Source: Albifimbria verrucaria | Lineage: Eukaryota > Ascomycota > Sordariomycetes > Hypocreales > Stachybotryaceae | Direction of reading: 5' to 3' | Length of the DNA stretch: 64,000 nucleotides | Assembly: GCA_020081605.1 (NCBI GenBank) | Contig: JAHREC010000045.1 | Coordinates: 3,162,001 to 3,226,000, forward strand | Shown: piece after piece, positions 13,868-24,600 of the stretch | Layout of the letters: every line of letters starts with the position of its first letter | Numbering within the stretch: the stretch's first letter is position 1 | Position numbers and translations under genes: made by a program | Notes under the pieces: model-generated | Database searches by the model: none | The model's input: the letters and a program-made list of their open reading frames with translations, nothing else | What the model was told of the DNA's origin: nothing

Positions 13868-14292
13868 ATGAAGTTCTCTGGTCTTCTTAGCCTTGCTGGC
13901 GCTGTCGTTAGCGTCACTGCTGCTCCCGCCCTCGAGGAGCGCCAGGACCCTTTGGTATCCTATTGATTCAATTCTTCGACCAGCCTAACTGCCAGGGATC
14001 GTTGAAAGATTCTCAGACCTTCACCCAGTTCAACAATGCCGGAGTTTGCCAGGAAGCCAATACTTGGGTTAACTCTTACCCTAGCTTCAGGGTTAGAACC
14101 GTCCAAGAGATTACATCTCCAGGTGTGTAAAGACTATTCTATCGGCGATGTTAAGTTGGGTTTTATTAATGGATATTTTCTACAGTTACCATCTTCAGTC
14201 AGCCAGGCTGCTCCGGCCAATCTGTCACTGTCAACCCTGATACTCCGATTTTCACCTGCTTCACTCAAACTGTTGGATCTGGGAAAGCTTAG
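13868..14292 (+). CDS. Small secreted four-cysteine protein
   Basis: The ATG at 13868 gives a clear signal peptide (MKFSGLLSLAGAVVSVTAAP) and a likely Kex2-type dibasic-like step at EERQ. The mature part contains IQFFDQPNCQGS, NAGVCQEANTWV, SQPGCSGQSV and PIFTCFTQTV, with four Cys in all. An intron at 14123-14185 (GTGTGT...CTACAG) joins in phase 1. One base is missing near the TT at 13963-13964; restoring the frame links the propeptide to IQFFDQ. The total is about 117 residues. Size, Cys content and secretion fit an effector-like or surface protein. I do not recognise the family, and no function should be inferred beyond secretion. Confidence 0.72.
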
Positions 14293-16279
14293 GTTAATAA
14301 ACTCTACAGAATAACCGACAATATAGGAAGTCGTGAGGGACAGGGCTTAACTTGGATCTACGCATTGCACAATATTTACACCACGCTCATTAAATAAATA
14401 AAAAATAAAGCAATTCCCGGGATATAGGCTATTTAAAGTTTCGAAGTGAAAGATGCATGTTGTAACAGTGCGTTGGTCATTATTAGCTATTGTTAGAAAT
14501 GTACCCCAAATAAACTCATGGCTGAAGGCGGCAGAGTCGCAAGGTAAGGTATAATCCCTGTGCCAGCCTGTTCTTCATCCATTCAATGGTGATCTTTAGA
14601 AGTTCGCAATGGTTGGTTGCCCCCAGTCGGTCAGCAGTGAAGTGCGCGAGGCTTCCTCGTTGGGAAATTGGTCGCTCCTTTGGGCATAACCTCTTCTAGG
14701 TCGCATGAGGGACGATGGCCCCTGCATATAATTGTCTCAAGATGTTGTTAATCCACTTTGAGTTAGTCGACCTATACGCACAGTATGATACACAGAGTAT
14801 AGCGAAAGATAATGTAAAATAGAAGTATCTCTGAGTATTAAAATAAAAGGAAAGGTACCTTTGTTTATATATAAATTAAATGAGATAAGAAGTATTCTCA
14901 TTTTTATTTATGTTTATTGGTTCAGATCCACGGTCTTGATGCCTCTGCTGCCTAAGGAGGTTTGATTTCAGCCTTAAAAAGTAGATAACGGGGGTCTGAA
15001 TATGATGCCATTTTTGCCTGCTGTGCGTACCAGTATCTATAGGCAGACATATTCATGCAATTCATTGGGCTTTCAGAGCTCTTCTCTTATATCTACAAAG
15101 ATATAGCATGCTTCTAACTGTGGAAATGGGTGAGGTGGTGATAGGTATTATGATTTCTAGATAACCTTCATGCCCTTCCCTTAACCGCATTCCGAAGCAG
15201 TATATTCAGATCAGGCCGTACGGGAATGGATGGGGATCATTGTAACCGATCGCCAAACAATGAAAAGCTTGGTTGGTCTGGCTCAGCCTGTAATGGTTAC
15301 TCATGGTTAGCTATTACCAATTGTTAGCTGTGCGTAATCGCAATGGGGTAAATCGGAACCCAGCACTATGGTGCATATACGCAAGCAAAATACCTGATAA
15401 AGATAGTTAGACAAAGAACCAACCTAACGGGAGGTTATTGTGGAAATGCTAAAGTACCCGGTGAGTACCCTATCTCACCCACTACTTAGAAGCGCACGAT
15501 GATGGCATGACCCACCTATCAATCAAAGCGTCAGGCTGTAATAAGCGGTTGACGGATTGTAGAGCTGCTGCAACCAACCGGCTGAAGATTGAGTGTGAGT
15601 TCTCTAATCGTTGCCTTCATAAACACAGTAGTAAGGTGATGGTAGCATCCAATTTCATGCAGCCTACACGAGTCGGATATGGCCGTTTGATCCAAGAATG
15701 GAACTACAGGCCATGGCTATCAACGTACCCGTGCCACAAGCACCATCAGCCCAACACGCACGCTGCCGTGCGCCGAAACCCGCATGTGTTTGTGGAGCTT
15801 GGACCATAGGACGGGACTGGCTCGCATCGGTTCGACCAACACGTTGCATCATGACTAAAGAACCCGGCTCATCGTTCTTGCTCCAGAGGAGGTAGGGTCG
15901 CTCAGGGCATGAACAAGACATGACTGTGCCACGGTCAATCCGGGCTGGGAGATTGGACCCTTGAGGACGGTCTATACTTGGAGGAGAGGGTTGGCATTAG
16001 AAACATTGACCGCATCATCATGGCTCACATCGTGTCAATCAACTTCAGTTACAAAAGGAAGTGGTTTGCCTTGAGGAATCAATAACGATTTCTCGACATC
16101 CACATTTTGTTGGTTTCCTTTTCCCTTCGCCAATTCGAGGATTCTTTTTCTTTCCGTCTTTCCTTTACACTTTTTCTCAGGTTATTTACAGCCTTTACCA
16201 TTAATTTCGATCACTTATTTTTGGGTCGCTACATTCTTTGCGACAAGACCGGTTATTATTATTATTATTATTATTTAAA
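14293..16279. other. Intergenic stretch, no supportable gene
   Basis: Frames at 15507-15921 on both strands overlap and lack motifs. From about 16110 the plus strand becomes pyrimidine-rich (CTTTTTCTTTCC-like tracts), as expected for a fungal promoter and 5' leader, and ends in a TTA repeat just before the ATG at 16280. Confidence 0.5.
16253..16276. repeat. (TTA)n microsatellite in a 5' leader
   Basis: About eight TTA/ATT units lie 3-27 bases upstream of the ATG of the large secreted protein at 16280, so they fall in its presumed 5' untranslated leader. Confidence 0.85.
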
Positions 16280-19117
16280 ATGCTGCTCCGTTCGTTTGTA
16301 GCCTTGCTCGCTACCGGGGCTGTAGTTCAGGCTGTGCCGTCAGCAGATGAAGCAAAGACTGACAAAGGCTTCGAGGTGGTTATCGTCTATGCCAAGCCTG
16401 AAGGCGGATGCAACACCCCCAACTGCCTGCAAGCATACCCCAGATAACACCAGTGCTAAGGTCAATCTGGCCGAGTCTATCGCGGTCGAGGGAGCGACAA
16501 TGAAGACAAGGCGACGCCTACCGCTGAGTCTCACAAGCCCCCAAATCCACAATCAACTACACCGCTCCCACCACGACCATGAAGCCTGCAGTGCACTGGG
16601 ATACTGACATTAAGCCGGCTGCCAATGTCAAGCCCGTCGCTGCCGAGAAGGGCAACAAGCTCTACTACGGTGTCACCGGTAAGTGCGGCCAAAATACGCC
16701 TGGCCACCTAACTAACACTGGAAAAGACCCCAAGGAAGCTGGTAGCTTTGCTTTTTGACCTACTACTTCAACCAGCCTTCTGTGAACCTTGACCAGTGCG
16801 GTCAGGTTTCACATGTTGCCTACAACGACAAGGATCTGACCGTTTCGTTTGCCTCTGATGAAGCCTACGAAATTGCTCTGGAGACCTGGTCTGCCGATGA
16901 TCAAATGATTCTCATCACATTTACCGAGGGATGTGGTGATTTTGATAAGGAGGACAGGTGCTATTTCAAGGTTTCTGGCTTGACTCACGATGATAAGAAG
17001 CGCACCATTGTTGCAAGTGGCACGCCCACTCACCCGGATGACCTCATATCCATGGGTGAATCAGAATGGGGTTACTGGACCCCGACGATGTAGGAGAACC
17101 CGTCGTAACAGCAGACCCTTCCTTTACGTGGGACTCCACTATGGCTCCTCCAACGCCCACCCCAACGCGGGTGAGTCGCGGCGGTCATTCCTCGACTCTT
17201 TCGATGCCTCAGATCCCTCTTCCCTTTTGGAACGTAGATTTTGGGGTAAATTGATAGATAAAGTAAAAGACGTTGGCGATAAGATCAAGGAAACTGGCAA
17301 GAAGGTCGGCGATACGATCAAGGAAACTGGCAAGAAGGTCGTGGACGAGGTCGAGGAAAAAGTCGATGAGGTTAAGAAAGTGGCTGACGAAGTCATGACC
17401 CTGGACAAGAGCATGAGCAAGGAGTTCAGCTACAAGATTCCGGACCCGGACCGCACGGTCGACTCCTGGTCATGAAGGTGGCCTACAAGAAGTCCCCTTG
17501 GGGCCTCGCCCTGAGACTTTGGGAGTTCGACGGAAGGGAAGAGAAGGTCGGCAAGGATAAGAAGGGCAAGAAGAATGATGGCAAGCCTGACGCCCCAAAG
17601 CCGGTCAAGGAGGGTGATGACAACCAAAGCGATTCCAAGAGGCCGCAGGAGCTTGACAGATTCATCAGGCTCTACTGTGTCGACTGTGCTGTCAGCGGCA
17701 CTACTAAGGTTGGCGGCAGGCTCAAGTGGGTGCCTTCTGAGGGCATTAAGGAGGAAAGCTCGAGATGTGGAACGACATGCAGCTCAAGCTCTTTCTCGGC
17801 ATTGACGCTCAGTACGCCTTCACTCAAGAGTACACGCAGCCCATTGCTGCCGTTGGTCTTCCCGGCTTGTCGTATGGTGTCATTACGATAGGTCCCTACA
17901 TCTCTTTGGATGCCAAGTTCAGCTTCCAGGCGGCTGCCAGCGGCAGGCTTCTTGCCGGAGCTGAGATGACGCTCCAGGATGCCCACATTTCCCTGGACCT
18001 CGTCCACGATGACAAGGTCAGCGCCGAGAACTGGAGGCCCGAGGTCAAGCCCAAAGTCGAAGTCGAGGGCGAGCTCAAGCTTTCTGCCGCCTTTGGTCTG
18101 CCTGTCGGCATTAAGTGCGGTGTCAAGGTTGCCAAGTGGGAAGTCTCCGTCGGTCTTGTCAATGAGCCTTCCATCAACGCCATTGCCCAGGTTGCTGCGT
18201 CCATCGGCAACATTAACGGCACGAAGAACTGGGACGCTGGCATTAAGGAGAAGAATGGATGCAACGGGATCTCTACCCAGCTCAGCTGGCGCAACTCTCT
18301 CTACGTTGATATGCCCAAGAAGGACCCCATGAGGTTGCTGGACACTGGCCTTAACCCTCTTGCACAGGGCTGCATCGAGTAAGTGCCCCAAAGATTTCTA
18401 CAGGACATTTACTAACTGTAAATCAGTCTTCCCCACCGCCAGCCCATCCGCAGAAGCCGAAGTAGGCGCTTTCAGTACCGCGATGTGACGATGGGAGATG
18501 GCCACGTCCCCAGAAGCACGATCCCCGATTCTGATGCAATTCAGAAGCCCCTGAGGGAGATTCCTCATACCTCTTTCGAAGACTCTGCGGGTCGCAAGTT
18601 TTCGACAATTTTCACTTCCTCTATGAAAGACTTCATCGCGGGCTGCTCCAACGGAAACGTTGAGCTCTTCTCTCGCAAGCAAACCAACATTCCTGGATGT
18701 TCGGCAATTTGGTCCATCACAAACAATGTCCTGGTCGGTGACAGCCTGAACCGTGCCATGTACTACGAGATCGAGACGATGTCGCGACTGGGTGTCTCCG
18801 CCTTCAACTGAAGAATGAGACGAAGGTCCCCGAGACTGGAAGAGTCGTTGCTTTTGTTCCGTCAGATAAGACGCAGAACTACGCCTATGTGGCTGTTGAC
18901 GCCAGTGACGCTGCTTTCTACCCGGTGGCTTGTGACCACGCCAATGGATCTACCAAGGTGTTCCTGGTTGACGACCTCGGCAAGGTCCAGGAGATGTTGA
19001 AGAGCGAAGACTTGCGCGACTCCATGACTGGGGGTGACATCGAGGCTTGTCATTTACTACACCTGAAGCAAAGCTCTTTAACGACCCAGGGCTACTCAAC
19101 TTATAAGCGGGTGTGAT
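16280..19117 (+). CDS. Large secreted DUF7029/DUF7223-like protein with LEA-like repeats, frameshifted
   Basis: The start at 16280 has a signal peptide (LLRSFVALLATGAVVQAVP). A first globular part (about 16640-17090: YYFNQPSVNLDQCGQVSHV, then ITFTEGCGDFDKEDRCYF) resembles DUF7029. A charged amphipathic segment with a 33-bp tandem repeat follows (17275-17340). Then comes a DUF7223-like beta-rich domain (LYCVDCAVSGTTKVGGRLKW ... GLSYGVITIGPYISLDAKF) and a C-terminal domain (FVPSDKTQNYAYVAVDASDA). Introns fit at 16679-16726 and 18379-18426. At least five one-base losses step the frame in the same direction (near 17080, 17180, 17470, 17760 and 18800), and one shift near 16430 has the other sign. 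Homologues are secreted fungal proteins of unknown function; the DUF names come from memory of the families. Probably intact in the organism. Confidence 0.7.
17275..17340 (+). repeat. Two 33-bp direct repeats encoding an 11-residue helix unit
   Basis: Units 17275-17307 and 17308-17340 differ at about one base (AAG versus ACG) and each encodes GD(K/T)IKETGKKV. With the flanking DKVKDV and VVDEVEEKVDEVKKVADEV, this forms an 11-mer-periodic, charged amphipathic helix like those of LEA or apolipoprotein-type proteins. Confidence 0.85.
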
Positions 19118-19249
19118 TAATTGCTCTAATAATGGCAATTGTTGTTATTATATTTTTATTTTATTTTTTCTCTTCTCTGGCATTGAAAAGTTATTGAGAT
19201 ATATGAATTTATCTAGCTATCTCTAGGGTAGATTCTATGTGTTAATGTA

Positions 19250-19761
19250 CTATATAAGGTCATATACCACAGGTTCAAACCCTTTCTCGGCTAGATTTTG
19301 TTCAATGCCTAGTCTCCTAAATTGAAGCAGCTTGTCCCAAGCGGCAAATGTAGTCTTAGCAGTTTCGAAGTATCCAGCAGAAATATCAGTAAGATCGTGA
19401 GAAGCAGCCATTGGAAAGAACATGTCTTGTTCGAATAGTTCGGTGGGCGTAGATTTCGGGATCTGTTAAAATAGATCTGTCGAGTTTGAACACCGAGAAT
19501 CTACAGTGGTTTGTACTTACACCAATTCAAGTCTTTGTAGTGCTAGAACAGAGCGCCAGGATATCAGTACCGGCATTGGCCAACAGAAGTTTTTCGGATC
19601 TACTTACATGTCGCTGAGATCTTATCAGATGGTATGTACATACTGTACCATGCTCTACAGTGATTGAATGCTTCGTGCATATAGAACAGTATAATACAAG
19701 GCGTTTTCAATAGGTAAGAAATCACCATTGTGTCGAGAGGTGGGACTCGGAATCTGTTCAT
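19250..19761 (-). CDS. Unrecognised spliced gene fragment
   Basis: I do not recognise this family. On the minus strand an ATG at 19761 opens MNRFRVPPLDTMV and continues through LKTPCIILFYMHEAFNHC and RAWYSMYIPSDKISAT. A GTAAGT donor at 19607 and a TTCTAG acceptor ending at 19543 bound one intron. HYKDLN follows, then a second intron (GTGTAAGT...TTAACAG), then STPTELFEQDMFFPMAAS, TDISAGYFETAKTTFAAWDK and a stop at 19250. The two introns and gene-like composition make it more than a random frame, though phases need one-base adjustments as elsewhere. It may be the 3' end of a longer gene whose 5' part (19770-20430) is not readable. Confidence 0.4.
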
Positions 19762-20434
19762 GGATGATTGGCCTTGGAGTATACTGCAATATAGAGCACT
19801 AGCCGCGACAACCTTCAGCCCTTGCTATATCCACTTCTAGACAACTCAATTGCAATTGAGAATATTAATAATACGCTATTCTATATTGGTCCTATACTGT
19901 GCGAATATGAGGTTGGACCTGTTGTGTTTTTTTAGATTTGAATGCGTCCCAAAAGTTCTTCTATAACTAAACAACCACTGATAATTATCACCGCAATTGT
20001 CTGGCTTCGTAACCTAAATCATTCATATATCAGCTTGTGGGGAGGAGACATACTTTTCAATTTGCTAGCTAGCTTCTAATCACATAGAAGCGGTCTAGAT
20101 AACGTGGTACAAATAGACTGGGACACCGTTGCAAGATACACACTTAAAGATACGTCAGTGGCCGCGTCGCTGGCTCAAGGTGAAGAGCGCTATATCACAG
20201 GGAATATATATTAATCTCTACCGAGCCTTAGTTACGAGGGAGCTGCGGCCTTCTTATATAGCTAATTGCTAGCTCAGGGGCTGTGACAATACTGTATCAT
20301 GATCTCTGACAAGACAACGGTTGGCTGGAAATGGTCAACCAGTCACTCAGCCGTCCTTTACTCTTAGGCTCCTATCCCAATAACATCACACAAGCAAATT
20401 TTGAAAACCCCAACTCCAGTATATTGCGGGATTC
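19762..20434. other. Intergenic, no gene seen
   Basis: AT-rich DNA with no frame above 60 codons. It separates the orphan fragment from the laccase 3' end. Nothing regulatory is recognisable. Confidence 0.4.
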
Positions 20435-22451
20435 CTATAGACCTGAGTCGATTTGATTTACAACATTGTGGCCACTATAGTCAGCCCAATTTCGACATGT
20501 TTGCGCCATAATTGATGGGATCTCTCTTTCCTTCAGAATCAAGTCGGGCTGCTCCTATTCCAAGGTTAACTCAGAATATGGGTTATAGAAAGTTTGTAAA
20601 TATTTACCATGATGTTGATGTAGAGACCATCGCTGACATGCCATGCTACGTGGCAATGGAATGGCCATATACCAGGATTATCGGCCACAAAGTCTAGGAC
20701 GATATATGACTCGCCGTGGGGACGGGAAGTCTACGATCAATCAATTGTGTATCGCGTCTCTGGGGTTTCTCGGCCTTGTAACTGTGCCATTCCAATCCCC
20801 TATGCCCGATGCCACAACCCCGAAATTATGGCCATGGAGATGCATAGGATGTGATATAGTGGTCAGGCTGCGGACTATGAGTCTGATGGAGCTCGTGTTG
20901 CCGAAATTGTACACATTCCACTGTGGGTCATAAGGGTAGGATGTGTTGCCAAGTTTGGCCAGAAGAAGAATCGGGTGGCTTTTATTGTCGCTCGATTAGT
21001 ACTTGAGCCCGTTAAAATAAAGGGATGGGGCGAATTCAACGCACTCGTAGTTCGCACGGAAGGACTCGTTGTTCATCATCCATACCTCTGCACCAGTCGC
21101 ATTCGTGCTGAAATTGACGTTGATTTGTTGTGTGAATGCGGGTGCTGGTGGTGGTGTCATTTCGTACAACGGCTCGGTCAACTCGAGATCATCATTAGCG
21201 CAGCTTGTGTCGTTCCACAGTGTCGCAACTGACTGAGGAGTTGAAGTGGTGTTCGCGTTTTCATAGTATATGGCTGCAAGTGCAAATCCTTGATTTGTGT
21301 GGCTGCATTGGCTGCTAACAGTACTCCTCATCCAGAAAGCGCCTGCAGAATCGCCAGTGCCCTCAACGATAATATCGGTCCTTTGGCCGACCCCAGTGTA
21401 ACCACCTGGGCATTGTAGGGTTTTACTGGAACGAAGTCGTTTGCAATGATGGTCATGGTGTGGTTATCAATGGCGAATTTCTGAAGGCCTTCAGCGCCGC
21501 CATTAATAAGTCGTAAACGATGCCTCTTTCCGGACTGGAACCTAAATTTGGATAGCCCTGCACTAGGCGTGCAGTCGGTACCGTTGACAAGAGAACAGTT
21601 GTACCCCATCTTGCCATTGATCAGATTATTGTCTGAGTAGGGTATGATCGACTTTCCGGTGATGTTCTGAACAATTTTGTAATACTCGCTGTGGAAATGG
21701 TCGCTCTATGCAAATTAGACCCATTCCGCCTAGACATAGAGAATACCTACGAGAAATACTGGCCCTACATCAATGTCGTATTCGGCGTGTTTTGGACCAT
21801 AAATAACCATCGGACCCAAAACACCATCTGCGTACTGGGCACTATAATGGGAATGGTACCAGCTTGTTCCGTACGAGTCTGCTCGAAAGCTATAAGTGAA
21901 GGTTGAGTTGGGTGCAATTGGGCATTGGGAGACTATACTACTTATCAGCATGAACAACCAGCGGAATTTGAAACCGTTAAATATACCAGATGGCACACCG
22001 TCCATCCAGGGACTATCCCTTTGCAGAAGGCCGTGCCAGTGTAAAGAAACACCTTCTTCCGGTCCTGTGATATTGTTGACTACAGTAACCTGATAATCTA
22101 AGCCGTGTTACTACCCCACTCAATTCCGGTGGACTTACTTGTAAGTTATCTCCCCAATTGGCCTCAATAAGAGGCCCCGGGAACTGCCCATTGATGAGGA
22201 TTACAGGTTTTTACGCCATCCGGAGCAAGGTATCCTCTTGAAATAGTGAATTGATAGTAGCGAATTACCCCGGTGTTGGGTATTTGGTCGGGTGCTGTTT
22301 CTTTATGTTTATAGGTCATCCCCAGGGAAGGCCCTGAGGCAAAGGCTAGAACTGTTAGAAATGCTTGTTGGTCGAGGTGGTCGGCAGCATACATTATTTT
22401 CCAAGAAGTGAGGCAAACAAGGCGCATCGAGCGTGCCAAGGACACTATCAC
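20435..22451 (-). CDS. Ascomycete laccase (multicopper oxidase), frameshifted
   Basis: A laccase-type multicopper oxidase, oxidising phenolics with O2, normally secreted. All four copper-binding motifs can be read on the minus strand: [33 protein letters not shown] and [10 protein letters not shown]. Between them lie the cupredoxin landmarks [37 protein letters not shown] and [20 protein letters not shown]. The C-terminal exon follows a GTAAAT...AATAG intron and ends at 20435. Introns with GTAAGT...TTATCAG (about 22138-22090) and one after MDGVPS are evident. The frame changes several times, for example in the A5 run near 22211, where the restored reading is [14 protein letters not shown]. 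The exact start is unsettled: an ATG at 22427 exists, but family N-terminal residues ([10 protein letters not shown]) suggest further coding just upstream. Full conservation of copper ligands argues for an intact gene hidden by sequence errors. Confidence 0.82.
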
Positions 22452-22495
22452 CTATAATTAAACTTTAGCTCGGCATCCGAAACTTCATCTTGGGG

Positions 22496-22819
22496 CTATT
22501 TGCACCATTGGTAAGTGCCTGGGGAAGGCTGGGTATCAGGCTCCCTGCCTTTAAAATCGTGTATAGTAGCTGCATTACTAGAGTGCGATGGGAGTTTTGA
22601 ATGTGGATATTTAGTCTTGAGAAAAATAAATAAGATGATCACAGTTGAACTGAACGGCAAAAATTCTCGTCGAACTGGAGAAGAGAACGCTCTCATAGCT
22701 TCCATTGTTACTGCCAAAATAGGAAATTTTCCCGTCGAATGGTCGCTTGTCGTAGATTCATGCCCGCTTGACGAAATGCGATGATTCCGCACCAGCTCAT
22801 CGTCGCCGCCAAGCCACAC
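22496..22819 (-). CDS. Short frame with one membrane segment, unrecognised
   Basis: A 107-codon open frame just upstream of the laccase, same strand. It contains one hydrophobic segment (STVIILFIFLKTKY) followed by a soluble tail with REPDTQPSPGTYQWCK. An internal Met (MEAMRAFSSPVRREF) would make a typical type II membrane-anchor N-terminus. It may be a first exon of an unrelated small gene or of an extended laccase gene; I cannot tell which. No family is recognised. Confidence 0.3.
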   Translation of the reverse strand: MWLGGDDELVRNHRISSSGHESTTSDHSTGKFPILAVTMEAMRAFSSPVRREFLPFSSTVIILFIFLKTKYPHSKLPSHSSNAATIHDFKGREPDTQPSPGTYQWCK

Positions 22820-23078
22820 CTATGTTTAAAGCCTCTGGTTGGCTGCAAAATTTACCTCCTACGGTTAGTTCTTACATCACCACCATCTCCGCCTTTTGGC
22901 TTTCTTGAGTAGCCATTCGCTAACTAAGAAGAGGGCGAAACCTCCATGTACCATAACTATATGTTTACCTCACTAGATGCTAGACTCTACTAAGTGCCTT
23001 GCTCACCAGTACATAGGTCTAATTAAAGATTAGAAGTGGAGAGCAAGTATCTCGATTCATCTTGATGAGATCTGGTTA

Positions 23079-24600
23079 CTACGCGCTCTGCAGAGGCATA
23101 TCAAAGGGAACTGTGAGCTGAAATGAGTCTCTCACACCCCTTTCCCTTGCCCAAGTGGAGATTACTATTTGAGCCCTGTTTCTGATTTCTGGCGACGTTG
23201 CCGCGATCGAGGCGAGTTTGAGTGGAAATATCATCGCGTACGACCCACCGGAATACACACCCCGGGACCCGTGAATGGAGGCGCACCTGAGTATCATCTC
23301 GCAATTAATATCCATTTGGGGGTTCTTAGACAACCACTTCGAGTCGCCCCAGCGTGATATCTGAGACATGCGACCTTCGCAGAATGGTAAAATGCGATGA
23401 ATGTAGCATTGCCCATGTCCTCCGAGGCTACACTCATGAACGATGTATGCCTTTCCGCAAACATTTCCAATCCTTTGAGGAGTGAACATGTCCCATTAAT
23501 AAGATCCCGCCGCAGCCCCGGCACATCACCACTCTCTGCCTTGGCTTGCTGAATCTCGTTGAATATGGCAAGACATGCCGGCAGTTGAAGCAGGAGATCA
23601 ACAAGTTCGTCCGGTGGCGTTTTTGACTGACCTTCGAAGGAACGCTACACCACTCCGCAGCAGCTAGAGGTGAAGGCTTGCTGGTGGACATCCCTACCAG
23701 TACCTTGTACGATCAGCATATGAGCGACACGCAATATTGACGACCAGGCCTTACCGAAGCAATTCTTAAGGAGCGGAAGACTTGGCTAGCTAAGCCCTTT
23801 TGCCAAAAGGCGGGCCCTTTGAGGAGTATCATTTCCACAGCCGCGGTGAAGTGTTGGATCCAGCCATTTGATGATGTTAACATTGTGTTCTCAAATACTG
23901 CCAAAAGGTATGTGGCTATCATTGCCTTCAGGAACCCTGATGGGTTATCGTTTATTGCTACTGCAGTTCCCAAGCTGAGCTGCTGGAGCTGAAGACACCT
24001 AGAGTACCATTTACAAGCCTCCATTTTGACAGTCTCGTTTCGGATCATACAGCCGAAAAGGGCCATTGAAGCTGCGCGGCTGGTATAGGTGAGCAAATTT
24101 CCACGAGAGCCCCACTGCAAATGGGGTAGCTCATGGACCCAAGTCTGTGAGCCGAATTTGAACCCTTTGCTAGTTGTACAGGACACAAAGTTCGAGAGAT
24201 ACAAGTCATGAAATTGGGCGGCTGGATTCGGCGGGTATATAGAGGGTAAATTAAAGTACGTGCCTCTGCAGTCAATCTCGGGCTCCAGTAACTCCAAGGA
24301 GATCACAGATTCCTGGATATCATCGTACTCATGCTGCGATATCGGTACTGCCGTTTGCAACATAGGATTAGATTTGGGGACTCCATCGGGTAGAACGTCG
24401 GCGTCATTTCGTGATCCTAATATACCACAAAAGAAAAGGGCAGCAAAAGCGTACATTCGGCAGTACACTTACTTTTCACAATACGGCTGCTCTTTTTCGG
24501 ACCTTTCACAGCTCTGGCACGCATGTCGATGAGAAATAAGCCTACACATAAACCTTGGCATTTTGTGCCGGTTCACCTACACTCTCCACAAACCGGAGCC
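23079..24600 (-). CDS. Zn2Cys6 fungal transcription factor, disrupted
   Basis: A fungal binuclear-zinc-cluster regulator. The DNA-binding region is split by introns: CGECR-stop-TGTKC near 24585-24550, then ACQSCERSEKEQPYC near 24500. Together these give the C-x2-C-x6-C ... C-x2-C-x8-C pattern. The in-frame TGA sits where CGA (Arg) is expected, a C-to-T change. The middle homology region is open from 24468 to 23713 (LPHLQWGSRGNLLTYTSRAA, AVEMILLKGPAF), followed by an intron (GTAAGG...ACAAG). The C-terminal part includes TPPDELVDLLLQLPACLAIF and SYAMIFPLKLASIAATS, ending at 23079. The reading frame shifts at the CCCCC/AAA run near 23315-23322. Targets are unknown; the nearest divergent or co-linear candidate is the laccase. 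Confidence 0.72.

Noticed and set aside
13952..13982. A 29-nt intron (GTATCC...CCAG) in the small Cys-rich gene
   Set aside because: Too short for fungal splicing, and it would remove the well-formed IQFFDQ segment. A one-base loss is the simpler explanation.
17672..18391. A 239-codon open frame on the minus strand
   Set aside because: It is antisense to the DUF7223-like domain, which has clear family motifs and correct intron boundaries on the plus strand. The minus frame is a by-product of codon bias.
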